NCBI GenBank assembly: GCA_020634875.1
Contig: JACKAX010000001.1
Coordinates: forward strand, 124,001 to 188,000
Origin: Anaerolineales bacterium
GTDB taxonomy: Bacteria; Chloroflexota; Anaerolineae; Anaerolineales; JABWBV01
DNA: 64,000 bases
Reading direction: 5' to 3'
In this document: positions 25,307 through 33,283 of the stretch, in pieces
Numbering within the stretch: the first letter of the stretch is position 1
Layout of the letters: each line of letters starts with the position of its first letter
Translations under genes and position numbers: made by a program
Notes under the pieces: model-generated
Told to the model about the DNA's origin: nothing
Databases searched by the model: none
Seen by the model: only the letters and a program-made list of their open reading frames with translations

Positions 25307-25805
25307 CGCTCAGTTTTATCGCGACCTCGATCTCCCATTTGGTTTTGCGCGGTTCGATTTTAGGGTCGGTGAGGAAGGTTTCGTAACGGGCGCGGAAACC
25401 ATCGCCTTTCGGGTCATCCCACCGATCCCAGGGAATGTGGTTGGTTTTGGCCCATTCGATGAGTTTTCGGTTGCCCTGCAAACCCGAGCCGGTATACACG
25501 AGGCTGGCATAACGCCCTGCAGGGATGATGCCGGGGGTAACTCGTCCATCGCCATAAACGCCTTCTACGCCAAAGACGCCGTATTCGACATCCATTTCTC
25601 CGTCCATGTCAATGATGTAATAGCGCAGGAAAAACGGGCCAGTGGGGGTGACGTTGCGCAGTTTAAGCCAGCGTTCCAACTCTTTTTTCACCTGTCCCAC
25701 GACTTTGAACATCCCGCGAAAAGGAGCTTGGACGCGGATGCCGAGGGTGGGCTGCTCGGGGCGTTGGGCGATTTTGATTTTGGTAGCGGTGTTTATGTTT
25801 TTCAT
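25293..25805 (-). CDS. GyrI-like small-molecule-binding protein
   Basis: A 170-residue stand-alone GyrI-like/AraC effector-binding fold. Typical features are QRPEQPTLGIRVQAPF at the start, YYIIDMDGEMDVEYGVFG, and the TPGIIPAGRYASLVYTG strand. No DNA-binding domain is present. Family members bind or hydrolyse hydrophobic xenobiotics. It overlaps the downstream VOC gene by 14 bp. The start has only a weak ribosome binding site. Confidence 0.82.
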   Translation of the reverse strand: MKNINTATKIKIAQRPEQPTLGIRVQAPFRGMFKVVGQVKKELERWLKLRNVTPTGPFFLRYYIIDMDGEMDVEYGVFGVEGVYGDGRVTPGIIPAGRYASLVYTGSGLQGNRKLIEWAKTNHIPWDRWDDPKGDGFRARYETFLTDPKIEPRKTKWEIEVAIKLSDETD

Positions 25806-25931
25806 AAAAAAAGAAATCTATCTTTCAAATTTCGGAAGTCTAAAGGACAATTTTTCGGGTAGGAGATCGTGTGTGTATGAAATAATTTGGTTCTTGGGAA
25901 CCGTTCAGAGACTTCCAAAATTTGGCGTGGT

Positions 25932-26438
25932 TTATTCCGGGCGGTATGGCGCTTCCTCATCAATGTTGCCTACAAACTGCGGCAAGTTCGCGTGCCCCAA
26001 ATTCTGGCGGATGGCGAGGTTTTCACCGGTGTGATACCAGTAGTGATAGAGCGTACGGAGAAGCAATGATCCCCAGTTTGTGCCGATAGGTTCGCCATTT
26101 TCGAGAACAGGAGAAGCGAGTTTTTCGGTCGTGAGGGTATCAAGCCAGGGGTCGGCGGCTTCAGTGATGGTGTGCCAAGCCGCCCACATTTCCGCGAGGG
26201 AAGGGGTGCTGGCTGGGGCACCATACGCGAACTTATCGCGAATTTCGGGCAGGAGAACCCGATCCTGAGCGCGCCAGAGCCAGTAGCGTTGTTCCTGCCA
26301 CGCGAGATGTCCAATGTTCCAGCTAATGGAATTCATAGGGAGAAAACGTTTCCGGGCTTCTTCATCGGTCAGCCCTTCAAGCCCGCGTTTGAATTCGGCA
26401 CGGGCAAAACGGAGTTGGTCTACGAGGGGATGGGGCAA
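25932..26438 (-). CDS. DinB family protein
   Basis: A 168-residue DinB-fold protein (LRFARAEFKRGLEGLTDEEA, SISWNIGHLAWQEQRYW, LYHYWYHTGENLAIRQNLG). Histidines in NIGHLAW and in YWYHTGE match the expected triad positions. The start is TTG at 26438, preceded by AGGAG at 8 nt. The terpene-cyclase-fold gene ends 22 bp upstream, so they may be co-transcribed. Confidence 0.85.
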   Translation of the reverse strand: MPHPLVDQLRFARAEFKRGLEGLTDEEARKRFLPMNSISWNIGHLAWQEQRYWLWRAQDRVLLPEIRDKFAYGAPASTPSLAEMWAAWHTITEAADPWLDTLTTEKLASPVLENGEPIGTNWGSLLLRTLYHYWYHTGENLAIRQNLGHANLPQFVGNIDEEAPYRPE

Positions 26439-26459
26439 GGTATCTACTCCTGCAACGTT

Positions 26460-27428
26460 TTATCTTTGGCTTCTCTTGATAATGCGAAGGACGAGGAAGG
26501 TAAGCCAGGCAGAGGGGTGGTTCTTTTGTCCAAAATCAAAATCGCTGTAAGGTTTGTTAATCCCTTCGGGGGTCCATTTTCCATCCGCGCTTTGCCTGGA
26601 TTGGAGATGATCAACGATTTCTAGATAACGATGATCCCGACATGCTGAAGGGATTTGTGATAATGTGTCTGCCACCTTCAAGAGTTGGTATTGTATAAAG
26701 GGATATTGTAATTTATCCCATGTTTTCCCAATCCCAAAGCCCACGGGGCGGAAAGGTTCTTCCCGGCGCGTCCAACACATTAGTAAAAAATTTGCCGCAT
26801 TTTGGGCTAATTTGCTTTCACGTAATGTGGGATGAACAGCAAGGGCACGGAGGATATTAACCGTCCCAAATGGGCAACTCGGTTCGGCTTCCCGATCATT
26901 TCCGGGTAGGTTTCGTTCATTCGGGTGCCAGCCACCATCTTGCCGTGCCCACGCCTGGATATGCTCATAAGCTTTTTGCAAACGCGGATCATCCAGATAA
27001 CCAAAACGTGTCAAGGCATAGGTCATCACATGAGAAATACAAATGTAAGGGCGCGTATGCCAGCTTTTCGTATGGTCGAAACCGCCATGTAAAAAACCTC
27101 CATTTTCGGCCTGGGCTGCAAAAACGCGTTCGGCGATTGCCGCGATCCGATCATCCTCCCGGCCTAACCCAAGGTCCGCAAGTGTGCTTAGTTTCCACAG
27201 GCTGTCTTTCGGATCGTAGGCCTTACCTAGTGGCTTTTCGGGCGGCCAGATTTCGAGTTCGGCTAACAATGTCCCAATGAGGGGATGCTGTTGCATATCT
27301 CGATAGGCGGCTTGCACTTCGTCACTGGTTGGGTCAGCGCTTTTGAAATCTAGAAGCGCGTTGTAAACAACCCAGGGATATTCGGAGGCGAAAAGCCATT
27401 GGATAGCTTCGGAAGATGATAAATTCAT
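26460..27428 (-). CDS. Terpenoid-cyclase/prenyltransferase-fold protein, second copy
   Basis: A 322-residue alpha-hairpin protein with the same fold as the gene at 23617: AAQAENGGFLHGGFDHTKSW, WARQDGGWHPNERN, LQSRQSADGKWTPEGI are QW-like repeats. Cysteines (EPSCPFGTVN, FLLMCWTRREEPF) and histidines could bind metal but no catalytic cyclase motif is present. An ATG at 27428 has a weak AGAG site. The gene lies between a DinB gene and a dienelactone hydrolase gene. Confidence 0.72.
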   Translation of the reverse strand: MNLSSSEAIQWLFASEYPWVVYNALLDFKSADPTSDEVQAAYRDMQQHPLIGTLLAELEIWPPEKPLGKAYDPKDSLWKLSTLADLGLGREDDRIAAIAERVFAAQAENGGFLHGGFDHTKSWHTRPYICISHVMTYALTRFGYLDDPRLQKAYEHIQAWARQDGGWHPNERNLPGNDREAEPSCPFGTVNILRALAVHPTLRESKLAQNAANFLLMCWTRREEPFRPVGFGIGKTWDKLQYPFIQYQLLKVADTLSQIPSACRDHRYLEIVDHLQSRQSADGKWTPEGINKPYSDFDFGQKNHPSAWLTFLVLRIIKRSQR

Positions 27429-27460
27429 TCTCTATGCAATTCTTTTTAAGTGACGAGGCC

Positions 27461-28117
27461 TTATCGCGGCTGGATAAGCTTTTCCTTAAAAAACGCCAGC
27501 GTCCTTTGCCAGGCCAGGGTTGTGGCTTCTTTATTGTATTCTGGACGGTTGGATTCAAAGAACCAATGATGGGTTCCGGGGTAAATATGGCGCGCGCCGT
27601 TGCGGAGGGTTAAGTTTTGGACAACTTCCAAAGGTTCGTAATCGTCAATTTCGGCAAAATGACAGAGAAGCGGAGTCTCCACTTCGGGCAAGCCCATGTC
27701 ACTTCCTCCATAAAACAGGGTTATGGCAGAAAAGGCGCTTGGCTGGAGGTGATTCAACAGAAGCGAGTATGCAGCTCCAAATGAAAAACCCAATACGCCT
27801 AAGGGTTTGCCCTCCGCGGCGGGGTGATGTTGGAAAAAATCCAGTGCGGCAAGGGCAGTGGCTTTAATGGTGGGGAAATCGCCATTTTCGACCAACGCTT
27901 GGGCATCTGGAATGGTGTCGGCGGTTTTGCCAAGGTGCAAGTCCGGGGCAAAAGCAACGTAGCCTTCTGCAGCAAGTTGGTCGCATAGGCTCGTGAAGAG
28001 AGGCGTCAAACCCCACCACGCGTGAAGGACGAGAATGGCTCCACCGTTAGAGGTTTGGGGAATGGCAAGGTAGCCAGTACGGGGGCTACCTTCAGATAAA
28101 AATTCGACTTTTGACAT
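27461..28117 (-). CDS. Dienelactone hydrolase family protein
   Basis: A 218-residue alpha/beta hydrolase. The N-terminus has GGAILVLHAWWGL, the nucleophile elbow is GVLGFSFGAAYSLL (serine in place of the cysteine of true dienelactone hydrolase), aspartate is probably in HFAEIDDYEP, and the histidine is in YPGTHHWFFESN. An AAGGAA site precedes the ATG. It is likely a carboxylic ester or lactone hydrolase; the natural substrate is unknown. The DinB-VOC fusion gene lies 12 bp upstream in the same operon. Confidence 0.88.
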   Translation of the reverse strand: MSKVEFLSEGSPRTGYLAIPQTSNGGAILVLHAWWGLTPLFTSLCDQLAAEGYVAFAPDLHLGKTADTIPDAQALVENGDFPTIKATALAALDFFQHHPAAEGKPLGVLGFSFGAAYSLLLNHLQPSAFSAITLFYGGSDMGLPEVETPLLCHFAEIDDYEPLEVVQNLTLRNGARHIYPGTHHWFFESNRPEYNKEATTLAWQRTLAFFKEKLIQPR

Positions 28118-28129
28118 GTATATTCCTTT

Positions 28130-28996
28130 TTAGGTATGGAGTAAAAAAGCATTCCCATCAGGGTCAACGAAATGGGCCTCCAAATCTCCGCCGTCTTTGC
28201 CATAAGGTAGAGTGATTAACTCGGAGGTGAATGGGACACCTTTCGCTTTGAGTTCCTGATAAGTCGCGCGAATGTCTTTGGCGGTAAAAACAATGCCGGT
28301 TGAAGCGCCAATGTGCGGGTTGTCCGCGGAGGGTGCGTACAGGCCAAGTTCAGTTTCCTGTGCACCTTTCGGGGCGAGAAAGAGCATCCGATCCTCGGAA
28401 TGTTCGTCCCGCCAGTCTTCCAACACGATGAAGCCTAATTGTTGCGTGTAAAACGCCAGGGCTTGATCAAGATCGCGAACGTAAACCGTGACAACTTGCA
28501 AATGGCTGATCTGATTGCGTTTCACTTCGCGCCGGTCCAGGGCCAACTGCCGGAGTAATTCCAACTGCCCGATGTGGTAGGTCTCGTGCCAACCCAGGCT
28601 GGAGAGATGCTGCCAACGCGGGCGGTCGCCGAAGTGTGTAGCGATGATCTCGCAGAGGAATTCGTCTGTGGCCTGGGCTAAAGCAAGTTCCAGTTGGGCC
28701 TGGGTTTCGTCCAGGAGGGTATGCAAGATGTTGAGGGGGAGGGCGGCGGACTTCGTGAGGGGTTGGGAGCCTGTTTGGTACACTTCGGTTTCAGCTTCCT
28801 GAAAGACCCCTGGTTTTGCCAAGGCTTTAAGGGCGCGATTACGTCCAACAATGAGATGTCCTACAATCCAGTTCAAACAATTCGCTTGAAAAGCTGGCAG
28901 CAAGAGACTTTCCTCGTAGGTGAGGCCCTCTAGCAGGCGACACCCCAGCCAATGATTAGATTTGAAGGTTTCAGCAAGTTGGGAAGCAGGGATCAT
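28130..28996 (-). CDS. DinB - VOC two-domain fusion protein
   Basis: A 288-residue protein joining a DinB four-helix bundle (residues ~1-160; CLNWIVGHLIVGRNRALKAL, SSLGWHETYHIGQLELLRQL) to a VOC module (~165-288; LQVVTVYVRDLDQALAFYTQ, LEAHFVDPDGNAFLLHT). DinB proteins and VOC proteins each include thiol-transferases, so a fused detoxification enzyme is plausible but not shown. The ATG at 28996 has a TAGGAAA site; the ATG at 29026 is a poorer start. A divergent Crp/Fnr gene lies upstream. Confidence 0.83.
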   Translation of the reverse strand: MIPASQLAETFKSNHWLGCRLLEGLTYEESLLLPAFQANCLNWIVGHLIVGRNRALKALAKPGVFQEAETEVYQTGSQPLTKSAALPLNILHTLLDETQAQLELALAQATDEFLCEIIATHFGDRPRWQHLSSLGWHETYHIGQLELLRQLALDRREVKRNQISHLQVVTVYVRDLDQALAFYTQQLGFIVLEDWRDEHSEDRMLFLAPKGAQETELGLYAPSADNPHIGASTGIVFTAKDIRATYQELKAKGVPFTSELITLPYGKDGGDLEAHFVDPDGNAFLLHT

Positions 28997-29137
28997 GAAT
29001 TTTCCTAAAGATTTCAAAGTTGCCAACAGCCTGGTTTTTCAACCTAAAGTACAACCCCAGATCACATATCACCTGACGATTATAATCGAACACTCGTTCT
29101 AAATCAAGAATGAGATTTAGGGTGATAAAATGGTGAC

Positions 29138-29812
29138 ATGCTCTCCCCCGAACAATACCAACGCATTGCCCGTATTTTTCCGCTTCTCCAACGCGCTGAC
29201 CCCCAACTGGTGCGTGATTTCCAGGCTGCCGCGTTTTTTGTGCAAATCCCTGCGGGGAAAGATGTGTTTGTTGAAGGCGACCGCGCGGATGCGATTGCCC
29301 TACTAATGTCCGGCGAGGTGCGCGTGTATAAGATTGGGGAAAACGGTCGGGAGATCACCCTATCTCGGTTTGGGTTCGGCGGGTCGTGCGTACTGACGGC
29401 GAATGCCATTCTCAGCGATCAATCGTTTCCGGCGATTGCGACAGTGGTGCATGATGCAGAGGCAGTCATGATCCCAGCGGAGACGTTTCGGAAATGGGTG
29501 AACCGGTACGAATTGTGGCGGGAGTTTGTGTTTGAGTTGATGTCGCAACGATTGCTGAACGTGATAGAGATTGTAGATGAGGTGGCGTTCCGCCGGTTGG
29601 ATATGCGGATCGCGGCGTTTTTGCTGGCCCGTGGGCGAAGACAGAATCCGATCCGCATCACGCATCAGGAAATCGCGGCAGAATTGGGGAGTTCGCGCGA
29701 GGTCATCAGCCGAATGTTGGATGAGTTCGGCAAACAGGGGTTTATCGAAACCGCGCGAGGGGTGGTGGAGGTGGTAGATTTTGAGGGGTTGGAAATCCGT
29801 GTGCGAATGTGA
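29138..29812 (+). CDS. Crp/Fnr family transcriptional regulator
   Basis: A 224-residue regulator. An N-terminal cyclic-nucleotide-binding-like beta barrel (residues ~15-130; GKDVFVEGDRADAIALLMSG, REITLSRFGFGGSCVL) and C-terminal winged helix (~150-220; RITHQEIAAELGSSREVISRML). It lacks the N-terminal cysteine cluster of Fnr, so it does not carry an Fe-S cluster; heme, NO or another ligand is possible. A palindrome GTGAC-N3-GTCAC overlaps its stop codon and lies 41 bp before the probable start of the next gene's transcript, implying that it regulates the DUF2892 gene. Confidence 0.9.
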   Translation: MLSPEQYQRIARIFPLLQRADPQLVRDFQAAAFFVQIPAGKDVFVEGDRADAIALLMSGEVRVYKIGENGREITLSRFGFGGSCVLTANAILSDQSFPAIATVVHDAEAVMIPAETFRKWVNRYELWREFVFELMSQRLLNVIEIVDEVAFRRLDMRIAAFLLARGRRQNPIRITHQEIAAELGSSREVISRMLDEFGKQGFIETARGVVEVVDFEGLEIRVRM

Positions 29813-29849
29813 CTTAGTCACCGACAAATCCTACCTCCCCTCCTATAAT
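29809..29849 (+). promoter_or_regulatory. Class II-like activator site and -10 box for the DUF2892 gene
   Basis: The palindrome GTGAC-TTA-GTCAC (29809-29821) is centred at 29815. A TATAAT hexamer lies at 29844-29849, putting the start of transcription near 29856 and the palindrome at about -41, the position where Crp/Fnr-type activators contact RNA polymerase. Confidence 0.6.
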
Positions 29850-29909
29850 GTAGATAATCGCAAATCTACAAAGAATAAGTTTGCAATCACCATTATAGGA
29901 GAACCCAAA

Positions 29910-30137
29910 ATGAACCCCTTTGTCAAATTTATGGCTTCCACCGCTGGCCGCATTGTACGCATCGTTGCAGGCATCGCACTGATCGCCTGGGGCCTGGCGG
30001 GCCTGACCGGAACTACTGGAATAATTGTTGCCGTCGTGGGCGCGCTGCCCCTCGTTGCCGGGCTATTTGATTTCTGCGTGTTTGCGCCATTGTTTGGCGC
30101 TCCGTTGAGTGGCCCGAAAATCCGAGCCGGGAAGTAA
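29910..30137 (+). CDS. DUF2892 (YgaP-like) membrane protein
   Basis: A 75-residue protein with two helices (GRIVRIVAGIALIAWGLAG and GIIVAVVGALPLVAGLFDFC). It belongs to the short DUF2892 family, found alone or fused to rhodanese domains in YgaP. TAGGAG precedes the ATG. It follows a Crp/Fnr regulator gene with a candidate class II activator site, and a terminator follows at 30165. Family members are often linked to sulfur or redox stress; here the role is unknown. Confidence 0.83.
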   Translation: MNPFVKFMASTAGRIVRIVAGIALIAWGLAGLTGTTGIIVAVVGALPLVAGLFDFCVFAPLFGAPLSGPKIRAGK

Positions 30138-30164
30138 ACGATTTTTTCGCTTTGCGTTCATGGA

Positions 30165-30199
30165 AAAAACGGCGTGTTATTCATGCCGTTTTTCGTTTT
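30165..30199 (+). terminator. Rho-independent terminator after DUF2892 gene
   Basis: AAAAACGGC and GCCGTTTTT arms with an inner GTG/CAT extension, followed by TTCGTTTT. Confidence 0.85.
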
Positions 30200-30256
30200 A
30201 ATTTCCCATGATTAACGGGATTAGCTGTTTTAATTTAAAGTTACAGGAAAACAACG

Positions 30257-31030
30257 ATGACTCTAAATATATTGGCGTTTTTCGCCCACCCTGATGATGA
30301 AACCATGCTCATGGGAGGCACGCTGGCCGCATTGGCCCAACAAGGCGCGCATGTTCACTATGTTTGCGCCACGCGCGGGGAAGGCGGGGAAAACGGCGAA
30401 CCTCCGCTCTGCCCCCTTGAAGCGTTAGGGGATGTCCGCGAGCAGGAACTCGTCTGTGCGGTGGGGGCGTTGCGCGGGCGGAGTTTGACATTTTTAGGGT
30501 ATGTAGACCCCCGCGTAGGACCGGACAACGAGCTGTTTCCCTTTACGGACAACATGACTTACCTCGCGGGGCAGATCATCGCCAGTATCAAACAATTCGA
30601 CATCCACGCGGTGATCACTCACGGCTCGAACGGAGAATACGGCCACCCCGCGCATATCCTTTGCCATCAAGCCACCGTGACCGCGCTTTTATCCCTGCCC
30701 GAAGAAACCCGCCCCGCGCTGTACACCGCCTCCGCCAGTTTCCCAGCCCATCCTTACCCCCGCCTGACCAACGAGAGCGACCCTGCCCACTTTATCCTTG
30801 ACCTGACCCCCGTCCTCGCCCAAAAGACAGAAGCCGCCCTCTGCCACCGCACGCAACACGCCCTTTTTGTTCGCCGTCGCTCCGAGCAAGCCGGGCACCT
30901 CGTCACCGTGCCGGAAGTGATCATTCCGGTGGAGGCCGTGCATCGCCTGCTCCCCGCATGGCTAGGCGAGGCGGATGATCTGGTGGCGGAATACCTGCTT
31001 CGGGCAGGGGCAGAACTTTTCACCGAATAA
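30257..31030 (+). CDS. PIG-L family deacetylase
   Basis: A 257-residue zinc-dependent N-acetyl-sugar deacetylase-like enzyme. The metal-binding HPDDE motif is in FFAHPDDETMLMGG, and the second cluster HGSNGEYGHPAH provides the other histidine ligand. Family members deacetylate N-acetylglucosamine conjugates in mycothiol, bacillithiol or GPI pathways. With many DinB-fold proteins in the window, a role in a low-molecular-weight thiol pathway is a tempting but unproven idea. Its stop shares one base with the start of the NUDIX gene. Confidence 0.9.
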   Translation: MTLNILAFFAHPDDETMLMGGTLAALAQQGAHVHYVCATRGEGGENGEPPLCPLEALGDVREQELVCAVGALRGRSLTFLGYVDPRVGPDNELFPFTDNMTYLAGQIIASIKQFDIHAVITHGSNGEYGHPAHILCHQATVTALLSLPEETRPALYTASASFPAHPYPRLTNESDPAHFILDLTPVLAQKTEAALCHRTQHALFVRRRSEQAGHLVTVPEVIIPVEAVHRLLPAWLGEADDLVAEYLLRAGAELFTE

Positions 31031-31464
31031 TGTTTAAGCCCACCTGGGACGGTCAGCTCATCAGCCAGGAAAAACCGCATGGGGTGACGATTGTCATTTA
31101 TCGGCGTGCCGTGGGAGGGGTGGAATTTCTTATCTTGCACCGCACCCACTATCTGCCCGAGTTTGAGGGCGATTGGGCGTGGACACCCCCGTCCGGGGCG
31201 CGTTATCCGGGCGAGGCGGTGGAGGTTTGTGCACAGCGGGAGTTGTTCGAGGAAACGGGGTTGGAATTGGTTCCCACGTTGACGGATTGCGGCACGGAGG
31301 GGTGGTGGGTGTTTATGGCAGAGATGCCGCGGGAGGGGGAAATTCGGCTGAGTGTGGAGCATGATCAGTTTGCGTGGGTGGGTCAGGAGGATGCGGGACG
31401 GTGTCAACCCGAGGCGGTCGAAAGTCAGATTCGGCAAGTGGCGCATTTATTGGAGAATCAGTGA
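31030..31464 (+). CDS. NUDIX hydrolase
   Basis: A 144-residue Nudix enzyme. The complete Nudix box is visible as GARYPGEAVEVCAQRELFEE followed by TGLEL, with the metal-binding glutamates. It hydrolyses nucleoside-diphosphate-linked compounds; substrate unknown. One base overlaps the preceding PIG-L gene, and its stop overlaps the start of the next gene (TGATG), so the three genes are translationally coupled. Confidence 0.93.
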   Translation: MFKPTWDGQLISQEKPHGVTIVIYRRAVGGVEFLILHRTHYLPEFEGDWAWTPPSGARYPGEAVEVCAQRELFEETGLELVPTLTDCGTEGWWVFMAEMPREGEIRLSVEHDQFAWVGQEDAGRCQPEAVESQIRQVAHLLENQ

Positions 31465-32150
31465 TGAGAAGGCGCTTTTTTCTTTTGCTAGTGATCTTGG
31501 CAGCGCTTGTCCTCCCCCGCCCTGCCGCCGCGTGCGAGCCGTATCCCATCCCCTATTTTTTGGAACAAATCACTTTTGTACGGGCGGGGTTGCCTGCCGG
31601 AATCGGAGTGCGGGCCATCCCGGATACCAACTCGGCGCAAAGTAGCTGGGTTGCACTTGCCTTTGTGAACCACACCGATCAACCCGTTTTTTTGCTGGGC
31701 GGACAACACCGGGAGGCGTTCACGCCCGACCTAAAGCCCACGGACATCACTCAAATGGCGCAGGCGCTGAAGGAATACACGCTTCCGCCGAACGCGGTGG
31801 ACGAGCCTATTAAACTCAACCTGGAGGCCTTGCCCCGGCTGGACACGACGTTTGAACAGCGCAATTCAATCAACACCTCCCGCCCGGACAACGTAAAAAT
31901 CCCCGAACCGCAAGCCCTTACCCTCCTTTTGATCACCAACGGGAAGGTTTATGAACTCCCGGTGACGGTGGCGTACACGCTCAATCCCGATTACCGGCCC
32001 CAGCCTTGCCCGACGGACGATCTTTTTGTGAGCACGCCCAAAACGGAAAGCGGAAACGCGCAGTTTGTGGGCCTTGTGTTGGGATTGCTCTTCGGGGGAG
32101 GGGGGCTGATATGGTTTTGGGTGAAGCGGCGGAAGAAAGAGGTACAGTAA
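31464..32150 (+). CDS. Exported membrane-anchored protein of unknown function
   Basis: A 228-residue protein with a signal peptide (MRRRFFLLLVILAALVLPRP to AAAC), a mostly beta extracytoplasmic region with FLEQITFVRAG and VNHTDQPVFLLGG, and a C-terminal membrane helix (residues ~200-222, LVLGLLFGGGGLIWFWV) ending in a basic tail RRKKEVQ. The layout resembles a C-terminally anchored envelope protein. No family is recognised. It is the third gene of a coupled PIG-L/NUDIX set. The start at 31464 is chosen since it begins the signal peptide and overlaps the preceding stop. Confidence 0.75.
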   Translation: MRRRFFLLLVILAALVLPRPAAACEPYPIPYFLEQITFVRAGLPAGIGVRAIPDTNSAQSSWVALAFVNHTDQPVFLLGGQHREAFTPDLKPTDITQMAQALKEYTLPPNAVDEPIKLNLEALPRLDTTFEQRNSINTSRPDNVKIPEPQALTLLLITNGKVYELPVTVAYTLNPDYRPQPCPTDDLFVSTPKTESGNAQFVGLVLGLLFGGGGLIWFWVKRRKKEVQ

Positions 32151-32310
32151 TATTTTTGTGGGCGTGAAGGTGTTTTTTGGGGTTGGAAGAAGGGGTGGCA
32201 TAGAATATTGAGGCAAAATAACGAGGGTATAATGAGCGAGAAATTAAAATCGGCTTGTAACAAAAGTAGATTAGATGGAAACGTATTTCCGTCTAACTCC
32301 CCCATTTAGA

Positions 32311-32343
32311 GATATCAACGGACGGAACCTGTCCGTTGATATC
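32311..32343. other. 13-bp perfect hairpin before AT-rich cassette
   Basis: GATATCAACGGAC (32311-32323) pairs with GTCCGTTGATATC (32331-32343) around a 7-nt loop. A GTCTAAC core-like word lies at 32291-32297 and a GTTGGGC word at 32381-32387, so the whole 32291-32387 stretch could be an attC-like recombination site. Weakly supported. Confidence 0.4.
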
Positions 32344-32380
32344 CCCAAGTAACATATTAATGTGTTCCGTTGAATTAATT

Positions 32381-32390
32381 GTTGGGCGCT
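32381..32390. repeat. Left 10-bp terminal inverted repeat of the AT-rich cassette
   Basis: GTTGGGCGCT. Its exact reverse complement AGCGCCCAAC is at 32950-32959. GTTGGGC fits the integron GTTRRRY core and GCCCAAC fits RYYYAAC. Confidence 0.6.
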
Positions 32391-32399
32391 GACGCAAAT

Positions 32400-32888
32400 A
32401 TGAACGCAAAGAAATCTATGGCAAATCGCGGCAAAAAAGTTATCATCGTTGGCGTCGCCTTAATAGTAGCCATTATCTTTATAGTCAATGTAACATTGAA
32501 AGAAACTTGGTTTTCGCCTGAAGCAATTGCAATTCATATTGTGATTGATAACCGAACCAATAAACAAATTGGACCATTTGTTATATCTGATTACCGAGAC
32601 TCTGAACCTTTGCAAGTAAACCTAGTAGAGCCTTTTTCAAAAGTGGATGTTTATTACATAAAATTAAAGTCTGGTGGCGAAAACGAAATCGTAATGTCAG
32701 ACAGCAACGGCAAAGAATATCCTGTTGTTCCCTATTTTGAGCAAGATCAAAGAGGACGCGTTGATATTCGAGTTGAATGTGTATCACCTGATGGTCTTTC
32801 TGGCAAAAAAAGAGTGTTGGTTTCTTGGTATTTTTCTTTTGTATGGCATTCTTGGGGAACGCCTGCTTGCAAGGAGATTTTTAATTAG
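32400..32888 (+). CDS. AT-rich single-pass membrane protein of unknown function (cassette-like)
   Basis: A 162-residue protein with a basic start (MNAKKSMANRGKK), one membrane helix (residues ~14-37, VIIVGVALIVAIIFIVNV) and an extracytoplasmic beta-rich domain (AIHIVIDNRTNKQIGPFVIS, SKVDVYYIKLKSGGENEIVM). Codon use is AT-rich and unlike the neighbours. It is enclosed by 10-bp inverted repeats with integron core-site sequences. No family is recognised. It probably arrived by lateral transfer as a gene cassette. Confidence 0.7.
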   Translation: MNAKKSMANRGKKVIIVGVALIVAIIFIVNVTLKETWFSPEAIAIHIVIDNRTNKQIGPFVISDYRDSEPLQVNLVEPFSKVDVYYIKLKSGGENEIVMSDSNGKEYPVVPYFEQDQRGRVDIRVECVSPDGLSGKKRVLVSWYFSFVWHSWGTPACKEIFN

Positions 32889-32949
32889 TTTGCGCAGTTG
32901 AGAAAACGCAAAGGCCGAACAAGTACAATTACAAGAACATCTTGCAAAA

Positions 32950-32959
32950 AGCGCCCAAC
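32950..32959. repeat. Right 10-bp terminal inverted repeat of the AT-rich cassette
   Basis: AGCGCCCAAC, the exact complement of 32381-32390, followed by AAAGCGTGC as seen after the first core box of many attC sites. A possible partner GTTGGGT is at 33122-33128, but 176 bp away, longer than most attC sites. The rest of the non-coding stretch 32960-33283 shows no gene. Confidence 0.5.
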
Positions 32960-33283
32960 AAAGCGTGCTAAGAAACCCTCCCTCGTTTGACCCGCACCAG
33001 CCCCGCCAGAACGCAAGTTCCCCGCCCCACTTTCGTCCCAAAAACCCTGAAAAGTTTCCAAGTTCCCGAAAAGCGCAAACTGATTAAACCCCAAACGGGC
33101 GGCCACTCGAGGAGATCGCCTGTTGGGTGGGCATGAGCGGCTTTTGTGCTTTTTTGAAGTATATTCACCCCTTACCCTAGTTTCTCTCGTCCAAAAATGA
33201 GCGGACGCGCTTCATCTGGGGGGCCAGTGGACGTGCGGGATTCAGCAAATTATGATCACGAAACCCAAACAGGAGCTTGAGCC

